From: Pseudomonas lini
Lineage (GTDB): Bacteria > Pseudomonadota > Gammaproteobacteria > Pseudomonadales > Pseudomonadaceae
DNA length: 64,000 nt
NCBI RefSeq assembly: GCF_030812475.1
Contig: NZ_JAUSSR010000015.1
Span: 62,001 to 126,000 of the forward strand
Direction: 5' to 3'
Each line of letters begins with the position of its first letter. The first letter of the stretch is position 1. The position numbers and the translations under genes were made by a program. The notes under the pieces were generated by a model. That model was not told the origin of the DNA. It saw only the letters and a program-made list of their open reading frames with translations, and did no database searches. Of this stretch, positions 58,446 through 64,000 are shown piece by piece.

Positions 58446-59036
58446 ATGAGCTTGCCGCTTTTTCCGCTGAATACGGTGCTGTTTCCTGGCTGCATCCTCG
58501 ACTTGCAGATTTTCGAGGCGCGCTACCTGGACATGATTGGCCGCTGCATGAAACAAGGCGGTGGCTTTGGCGTGGTTTGCATTCTCGATGGCGAAGAAGT
58601 TGGCATCGCTCCGGCTGGCTATGCGCTGGTCGGCTGCGAAGCGCTGATCACCGATTTCAAGCAGCAGGACAATGGCCTGCTGGGCATTCGGGTGCAGGGC
58701 GGTCGGCGTTTCCACGTTGTACGCACTGAAGTGCAGCGCGATCAGTTGATTGTCGCCGAGGTCGAATGGCTGGAAGACGAGCCTGAGCAACCACTTCAGG
58801 ACGAGGACGCCGACCTGGTCGCGTTGCTCAAGGCCCTGGCGGAACACCCGATGGTCGAAGCGCTGAACATGGGCAACGAAGCGACCGGGCAACAGTCGCT
58901 GGCCAATCAGTTGGCGTATCTGCTGCCGTTTGCCGAGTTGGACAAGATCGATCTGCTGCAACTCGATGATCCGCAACAGCGGCTGGACGCAATCCAGGCG
59001 TTGCTGGACGAGTTGCAGGGGGAGTTGTTTGCCTGA
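58446..59036 (+). CDS. LON peptidase substrate-binding domain protein
   Basis: A 196-residue protein corresponding to the N-terminal domain of Lon alone, with no ATPase or protease part. ATG 58446 follows AAGGAAAAATTT. MSLPLFPLNTVLFPGCILDLQIFEARYLDMIGRCM is the LON-domain signature, followed by FGVVCILDGEEVG and LLGIRVQGGRRF. The C-terminal half is helical (LANQLAYLLPFAELDKIDLLQLDDPQQRLDAIQALL). Such stand-alone domains are common in Pseudomonas; role unknown, perhaps substrate recognition. Confidence 0.9.
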   Translation: MSLPLFPLNTVLFPGCILDLQIFEARYLDMIGRCMKQGGGFGVVCILDGEEVGIAPAGYALVGCEALITDFKQQDNGLLGIRVQGGRRFHVVRTEVQRDQLIVAEVEWLEDEPEQPLQDEDADLVALLKALAEHPMVEALNMGNEATGQQSLANQLAYLLPFAELDKIDLLQLDDPQQRLDAIQALLDELQGELFA

Positions 59037-59108
59037 GGTAATGGTGACGGTCGGCCAATTTCACGTTTCGTGAGCAGTGAAGGACTTGCCGCCATTCGAT
59101 GACCCACA

Positions 59109-59143
59109 ACGACGTCGGGAGAGTACACAGACGTCGTTTTTTT
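59109..59143 (+). terminator. Rho-independent terminator after the lrgAB-LON unit
   Basis: ACGACGTC (59109-59116) pairs perfectly with GACGTCGT (59130-59137) and is followed directly by a run of seven T residues. It lies 73 bp past the stop of the LON-domain gene. Confidence 0.9.
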
Positions 59144-59203
59144 CATAAGGGTTTACTCCATTTTTTTATGAGTCAGCCAGTCCTTCGGCTGATGAGGTAA
59201 GCG

Positions 59204-59230
59204 CCGGCGTGCCGATAAACGTCACGCCGG
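59204..59230. terminator. GC-rich hairpin near the end of the toxin-like gene
   Basis: CCGGCGTG (59204-59211) and CACGCCGG (59223-59230) form an 8-bp stem with an 11-nt loop 28 bp after the 59259 stop. The minus strand lacks a T run, so this may be a rho-dependent or processing element. Confidence 0.4.
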
Positions 59231-59258
59231 GTTTGCATGGGTGATCGGTTATTACAGA

Positions 59259-62200
59259 TCAAGCATCCTTGGCCCGTTCTATGATCAGATGCTCGGGGTT
59301 GATGCGGTATTCAGAATCCGTATCGATCCCCCAATAGTCGTTCATCGAGTTGTAATACACCGTGCCGTCAGTTCGTGACGAGAAGCCTATGTTTTTAACT
59401 ACAACCGATACGGCCAGTTCGCTTCGCTCCTGATGCGCGCGAATGTCGGTCAGCAAGGCATCGATGCTGGCGTAACCCTGTGCATTGATCACATAGAGTT
59501 GCAGCACTTCAAACAGAAGTTCGACGGAATAAATATTTCCGGATGTTGTCACCACGCTAATGGATTCCACCGGTCCCGGGTGGTCCAGGCTTGGCAATTG
59601 GATCACTGCGCTACCGACTTGCAGGTTATCGGACCTCAGGCGAATTCCATTGCGCGTTACGGTTTCTGTCAGTTTTGTACTGAAGAGGGTCCAGGTCGAC
59701 GCATTAGAGGTTTGAGCGGCGGCACCCGGTGTGGACAGGCTGAGCATGGTGTCGCTGACGGGATAGACATCGTATTTCGAGGCTTGGCCATGCAGTACAT
59801 AGATACCGGCATGTGGGGGCGCGGGGAAGTTGACCTGCTGGGGGGTGGTGGCGAGCAAAACGGGCTTTACTCGTGCTGGGCTCACAAAGCGATAGTGGCC
59901 GTGTCGCAGCTTCAGGCATTCGGGTGCGATGAGCATTTTGCGACCTGGGGCGGCCGCGTCGTCAAGGTAGGAAATGTTGGGGCGTGTCAATCGATAGGAT
60001 TTGCCATCCCGCATAATCAGCACAATGTCATGCGCGCTGTGTTCGCCAGCCTTCCAAATACTGCCAGAAGTATAGGCCGCATGTTTTACTTTATGTGGTT
60101 GTTCGCGAATGATACCCGTGAAATTGACAATTTTCGAGGTCAGCTCAATCCACAGGTTGAAGTTTGAGTAAGTCAGATAGGTATAATCCGAAACGCCAAT
60201 TTTTTTCTCTACTTCATAACTGATTCTGACATCGACTATTTCTTCACTTGTGTAATCCATATAAAACACAGCAGAAGTTTTAGGTGTGCCGGCGTAAGCG
60301 ATGACATCGACTCTGCGGCCAACGCGTGAGATAAAATGGTGCATCGGCATCCGCTCGGCGAGCACCACGGTTGCGCTGTTGATGATGTACGGGGTCGGTG
60401 CGTCCTGTCCGCCGGTCACTCTGTATTCGATATCGCAAGGGTTTGAGTCAGGCAGATGAAAAGTCAACAAGGGCAGCATCTCGAAACTGTCCTGGAAGAT
60501 GAAACGTAACTGATTATTTTTCAATTGACGTTGGCCGTCGACATACTCATAGACTTGCTCGATGGTCAGCTCATGGTCGGGTAATTCGCCATCCTGGCCC
60601 TGCAACGAATTGATGACCAGCGAAGTGCCGACGACTTGCAAGCGTTGAACTCGCTCCATCGGCCAGTCGAATCTGATGAGGCTCGGTTGTTCGCCGTCTT
60701 CGATAATTGTCACGTTAGCCGATGTGTCGGCGATGTAATAGGTATCCGCTCCAGGGCCGCCATTCACTCGAGAGTACGCCCCGCGAATGGCGATTGTGTC
60801 ATCGCCTGGTCCTGCGTCGATGCGGTCGTGACCGTTGGCCGAGATCTGATCGGCCTGATCGCTCCCGGTGACCCGATTTGAACCGCGTCGCAAGGTCGAG
60901 ATCTTTTCGATGGAGTTGACCTGCATGACCGGGATGTCGTCTTTGCGGGGGTCCTGATGGCGAAGGGCGACCTTGCCGGTTTGCAGGTTGACGTCGTAAC
61001 CGACATGACGGGTTTCAGTTTCGGTACGGGAACCCGTAAAGGCCAGTGTGTCGGAACCCTCTCCCCCGTCAAGATCACTGATTCGAGCAGGTTGTAATGG
61101 CCGATTCAGTTCCGATTCGGTTGTTTCAAAGTAAAAAACGTCATCCTTGTCACCGCCGGACAGTGTCTTGGTGCCTTCCCGATAGCTGAAGAGATTGGAT
61201 TTGTCCCTGACGCCGAAGACCTGGTCGTTGCCGTCACCGAGCCGCCAGAAAATACCTTTGTTTTCGCCCGGGGTGCCTTTGACCATGCCGCGGAGGTTCG
61301 GCGGAACCCCGTCGCGAGCATCGATAACGTCGTCCGTGCCAACGATAACCGGCTCGTTATCAAGCTTGTACGGTTGTTCCCCGTTGTTTTCGTCCCATTG
61401 GTAGTACCATATTTTGATTGTCCGCAACGTGACGTCGAAACTGCCGTTGACGATGTATTCCAGTTCTTCTTTATGTGCTTCTTCAAGCAAAAATTTTGCC
61501 GATTGCTCTAACTGGATCTTGTGATCGCTGATGCTCTTGGCAATTTTGTAGCGATCCATCACGTCCTGAGCTTGCTCTCGCCCCCAGAAGGCCAGCCAGC
61601 CGGCAACAAGCCGTTCGCCGCCGTCCAGTTCAATGTAATCATCGATGTCGTCCACGATCCGCGCGGCCTGGTAGATTTTCGCGCCAACGATGAGTATGAC
61701 AGCGGCAGCGAGGCCGACAGGGCCGGCGACACTTCCATAACCGGCCAGTGCCGCCGCGCCCAACACAAGGCTGATGCCTGCGCTGGCGACGTTTATGCCG
61801 CCATTGACATAATGGTCCTGGGCCACCTTGCCTTTCGAGGCGGCGGCGGCATTGAATTCCTTGACGGCACTGACAATGTCAAATGGCACGGTGATCGCGC
61901 TGGCAAACAACCCGCCCCCCCGACTGAAAACGACACCTACCGATGTGGCGGAAAACCGTCTGAGTACGACGGAACCGCTCTCGATCATCGCGATTCCGCC
62001 CTTGGTCAGGCCTCGTTCGATGATCAATGAACCGAATTCAGTCGCAATAGCTGCGCCATTGAATGCTGCTTCACCGGTGTCGCCAACTCTCATGGCTTCC
62101 ATGGCACCCATTAAGCCACTATAGATTCCGTAGGCCTGCATCCCTACGCCTAATGGGGTTGCAGCATGCTTCGCATGGTTTTTGGTCTTGCCCCAGCCGG

Positions 62201-62777
62201 TCAGGGGTTCGATGGCATGAATGTCCAGTTTTTGCGCCGACTTGCCCAGTTTGTCGAGGCGATCCATCGGGCTGCCGGGCTTGAGCGGCTCGGAGGTGAC
62301 GAACAGGGAGGGAGCGCCAACCGAGCGGCTGATGGCTATTTCATAGAACAGAGTGGCGACCGTGCCAGTGTCCGGGGTTTTCGCGGATCTGACACGGGCC
62401 TGCACCTTCGCCGGGTCGAAACTCAATCCATCGATAAAGAGCTGATCGGGTGCGTTGATATTGGCGTTTGCCTCGCTGATAGCGTGGCCATATACCATTG
62501 CGCCCAAAGCCTTGAGTTCTACACGAGTGACGTTGGAGTTGCCGAAGCGCAAGGGCCCGAAATGTTCATCGAGGATTTTCAGCGGGCGACGGGATACTTT
62601 GCCTGGCTGCGTTGTGTCCGGGGCTTCCGTTGGCTCAGGTGTCAATGGTGGCGCGCTGGGAAGCGTATCAATTCGGCCGGCGGCCGGGGCATGACTGTTG
62701 GCTGAGCCGCTGATCGCCGTTATCTCAAGTGGGCGGTGTGTTGGACTTTCCATGGCGGGTTCGATAAGTTGTGCCAT
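59259..62777 (-). CDS. Large toxin-like protein with TcdA/TcdB-like pore-forming region and RTX-like repeats
   Basis: A 1172-residue protein with AAAGGA 7 nt before its ATG and no signal peptide. Residues 1-60 are Pro/Thr-rich. Residues ~205-430 resemble the membrane-insertion domain of TcdA/TcdB and Mcf/FitD toxins: long Gly/Ala-rich hydrophobic helices (GGINVASAGISLVLGAAALA, GPVGLAAAVILIVGAKIYQA) followed by VDDIDDYIELDGGERL and GWLAFWG. Residues ~515-685 contain RTX-type calcium-binding nonapeptides (GGDKDDVFYF, GGEGSDTLAF, AGPGDDTIAI, GGPGADTYYI). The last ~450 residues are beta-rich and not recognised. It is the downstream partner of another toxin-like gene. Probably secreted and acting on membranes of other cells; secretion route not visible. 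Confidence 0.75.
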   Translation of the reverse strand: MAQLIEPAMESPTHRPLEITAISGSANSHAPAAGRIDTLPSAPPLTPEPTEAPDTTQPGKVSRRPLKILDEHFGPLRFGNSNVTRVELKALGAMVYGHAISEANANINAPDQLFIDGLSFDPAKVQARVRSAKTPDTGTVATLFYEIAISRSVGAPSLFVTSEPLKPGSPMDRLDKLGKSAQKLDIHAIEPLTGWGKTKNHAKHAATPLGVGMQAYGIYSGLMGAMEAMRVGDTGEAAFNGAAIATEFGSLIIERGLTKGGIAMIESGSVVLRRFSATSVGVVFSRGGGLFASAITVPFDIVSAVKEFNAAAASKGKVAQDHYVNGGINVASAGISLVLGAAALAGYGSVAGPVGLAAAVILIVGAKIYQAARIVDDIDDYIELDGGERLVAGWLAFWGREQAQDVMDRYKIAKSISDHKIQLEQSAKFLLEEAHKEELEYIVNGSFDVTLRTIKIWYYQWDENNGEQPYKLDNEPVIVGTDDVIDARDGVPPNLRGMVKGTPGENKGIFWRLGDGNDQVFGVRDKSNLFSYREGTKTLSGGDKDDVFYFETTESELNRPLQPARISDLDGGEGSDTLAFTGSRTETETRHVGYDVNLQTGKVALRHQDPRKDDIPVMQVNSIEKISTLRRGSNRVTGSDQADQISANGHDRIDAGPGDDTIAIRGAYSRVNGGPGADTYYIADTSANVTIIEDGEQPSLIRFDWPMERVQRLQVVGTSLVINSLQGQDGELPDHELTIEQVYEYVDGQRQLKNNQLRFIFQDSFEMLPLLTFHLPDSNPCDIEYRVTGGQDAPTPYIINSATVVLAERMPMHHFISRVGRRVDVIAYAGTPKTSAVFYMDYTSEEIVDVRISYEVEKKIGVSDYTYLTYSNFNLWIELTSKIVNFTGIIREQPHKVKHAAYTSGSIWKAGEHSAHDIVLIMRDGKSYRLTRPNISYLDDAAAPGRKMLIAPECLKLRHGHYRFVSPARVKPVLLATTPQQVNFPAPPHAGIYVLHGQASKYDVYPVSDTMLSLSTPGAAAQTSNASTWTLFSTKLTETVTRNGIRLRSDNLQVGSAVIQLPSLDHPGPVESISVVTTSGNIYSVELLFEVLQLYVINAQGYASIDALLTDIRAHQERSELAVSVVVKNIGFSSRTDGTVYYNSMNDYWGIDTDSEYRINPEHLIIERAKDA

Positions 62778-63007
62778 TGTTTATTCCTTTAAATAATGAG
62801 CGTTATAAAGCACCGATTCTTTGTGTGCCGGTGCAGGGGTGGGGTACTTACAGCCCGTGAAGGGTTTTAGGGTAAGTGGTCTATTAATGGCTGTGCAATG
62901 TTTCTAAAAAACTCCTGTTTTTTTAGTTGTATATTGTTGTGTCTTCGCCAGGCCGACGTTTAAATACGAAAGATGAAACAGGCGACACTTTGATAAAGGG
63001 GGGGCAC
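62778..63007. other. AT-rich gap between the two toxin-like genes
   Basis: This 230-bp stretch has visibly lower GC than its surroundings. It contains an AT-rich inverted repeat (arms CTAAAAAA at 62904-62911 and TTTTTTAG at 62919-62926) with CTCCTG between. Read on the minus strand the loop carries AGGA. It probably holds the promoter of the 1172-residue gene. No reading frame is supported here. Confidence 0.5.
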
Positions 63008-64000
63008 TCAGGGCCACATTACGTCATAGCCGAATACTTTTTCGTTGCCTGACAGTCTTAGCAGCGGTTTTCCCGCAGCCTCCACTTCATCGATCAGTTG
63101 GTCGTATTCATGTTTGTTGGCGTGTCCCGCATGCGTTGAGGCTTCGATGCGTGCGGCGCGGCTACCGGCTTGCGCCTCGATATCATTTACTTTTGCGCCC
63201 TTGGTCAGGGATGAATTCAGCAGCCAGATCCGCTCTGCTTCCAGCCCCTTTTTGGTTACCGAAATCAACCCTTCGTAGTTATCGCTGGGAAACCAGGTGG
63301 GCGGTGTGTCGCGGGCCGCTGAATTGAATCTGTGGTTTTCTTCACGCGGGACCACTTCAAGGTCGCGGGTATCGAGCGCGTACAGAAACATTTCCGTCTG
63401 CCGCTCTCTGGTGCGTTCGTAATGGCGGTCATGATCCCAGGCGACCGGGCTGTCAGGATCCGACCAATCGGAGGATTCGCTGCTTTCCGTGTCGCTGGCT
63501 TCGCTATCCGAAGGCGTATCGTCAGCGCCTCTTCCGGGGTGTTTGTTGGTTTGCGAGTTGAATCGCAAGTATTCGGGGTCGGGAGCACTGGCGTACATCC
63601 TGCCTTCCTTGAGACTGAAGGTGGCGCTCATTGGCTTATGGGTGGTGGCGCCGGGTTTGTGGGCATATCGAGGAAGCATGGCGTTGTCGTTCGCCAGTTC
63701 GAACGGAGTGCGCTCGTCGCCCCTGAACAGGGCCGGTACATCCGTTCGATACAGACAATTATTCTTGTTGCGCAGATAACCCATTTTGGCCAGCAGCGCC
63801 TCGCGCCATTCGTGGGTCATGCTGGTCTCCGGGTCATACCAGTCGTGCCACGCATCACGCTTCAGATTCAGCTCTTGGATGACATCATTGCTGAGTTGTT
63901 CGAGGCGTTGCGGGTTGCCGACATCATCAATCTTTTGTTTGTGCGCTTGCGCCCATTGAGGCATCGACAGTTCAGTCTTCAAGTGCTGTTGCAGGCGAGA
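63008..64000 (-). CDS. C-terminal part of a toxin-like protein with ADP-ribosyltransferase-like end (runs off the window)
   Basis: The frame is open to the right edge (...SRLQQHLKTELSMPQWAQ), so only about the last 330 residues are seen. After a helical region comes NCLYRTDVPALFRGDERTPFEL, whose LYR/FRGDxRTP resembles the first (Arg) motif of ADP-ribosyltransferase toxins. Then PMSATFSLKEG lies where such toxins have their Ser-Thr-Ser motif, an acidic Asp/Ser-rich insertion follows (DDTPSDSEASDTESSESSDW), and SVTKKGLEAERIWLLNS offers a Glu-x-Glu. The tail FGYDVMWP is neat and probably conserved. Similar C-termini occur on large dermonecrotic-type proteins of pseudomonads as I recall. Enzymatic activity is inferred only. 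Confidence 0.65.
   Translation of the reverse strand, partial: SRLQQHLKTELSMPQWAQAHKQKIDDVGNPQRLEQLSNDVIQELNLKRDAWHDWYDPETSMTHEWREALLAKMGYLRNKNNCLYRTDVPALFRGDERTPFELANDNAMLPRYAHKPGATTHKPMSATFSLKEGRMYASAPDPEYLRFNSQTNKHPGRGADDTPSDSEASDTESSESSDWSDPDSPVAWDHDRHYERTRERQTEMFLYALDTRDLEVVPREENHRFNSAARDTPPTWFPSDNYEGLISVTKKGLEAERIWLLNSSLTKGAKVNDIEAQAGSRAARIEASTHAGHANKHEYDQLIDEVEAAGKPLLRLSGNEKVFGYDVMWP

Overview
The window is a high-GC Gammaproteobacterial chromosome segment, almost certainly from the genus Pseudomonas (P. fluorescens group). Three things point there. Many intergenic gaps carry paired REP/REPIN palindromes with the core GTGGGAGCGGGCTTGCCCGCGA or GTAGGAGCGAGCTTGCTCGC. The core gene order matches, from memory, P. 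aeruginosa PA4069-PA4042 and PA4031-PA4012. The window also carries the Pseudomonas mag operon and an EatR-type ethanolamine locus. I saw no rRNA, tRNA, CRISPR array, complete insertion sequence or replication origin.

Layout. 0-24.6 kb is conserved backbone: the start of an Lhr-type helicase, two sugar-nucleotide SDR genes, OprG/OmpW, a probably Zur-controlled zinc operon (His-rich periplasmic protein, ABC ATPase, permease, DUF3299 protein), a CnoX-type thioredoxin, a methyltransferase plus YbaY-like lipoprotein, the run nrdR-ribD-ribE-ribBA-ribH-nusB-thiL-pgpA, then ribA and a BtuF-like protein, facing btuB and dxs-ispA-xseB. A tandem array of three 128-bp REPIN units lies at 7.7-8.1 kb.

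24.6-40.8 kb is a variable block between the conserved xseB and ppa neighbourhoods and contains no REPIN. It holds a Fic protein with an unusual repeated-palindrome operator; the complete magABCDEF operon (bacterial alpha-2-macroglobulin and partners) behind a leader that looks like an RsmA/RsmE target; and a scarred island with a DUF1016 nuclease, a NucS-like nuclease, an hsdR remnant, relB with a truncated relE, and an orphan S24-type repressor.

40.8-59.1 kb returns to backbone: ppa, a 158-bp MITE-like palindrome, mtfA, dedA, a GNAT gene, the ethanolamine catabolic genes eutC-eutB-eat-aldehyde dehydrogenase with a sigma-54 promoter and divergent activator, mpl-ubiX-lipoprotein, an NAD(P)-binding protein, a MORN/C13-peptidase lipoprotein, a MaoC hydratase, lrgAB and a LON-substrate-binding protein. 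59.2-64.0 kb is a toxin-like locus: a 1172-residue protein with a TcdA/TcdB-like membrane-insertion region and RTX-like repeats, preceded by the 3' part of a gene whose C-terminus resembles an ADP-ribosyltransferase toxin.

How the genes work together. The riboflavin genes appear to split labour between RibBA, whose GTP cyclohydrolase II half has lost its zinc cysteines, and a separate intact RibA. The four zinc genes probably form one scavenging or delivery pathway. The Mag proteins look like an envelope complex; NlpC/P60-like MagC and SpoIID-like MagE suggest a peptidoglycan link. Ethanolamine is imported by Eat, cleaved by EutBC to acetaldehyde and oxidised to acetate.
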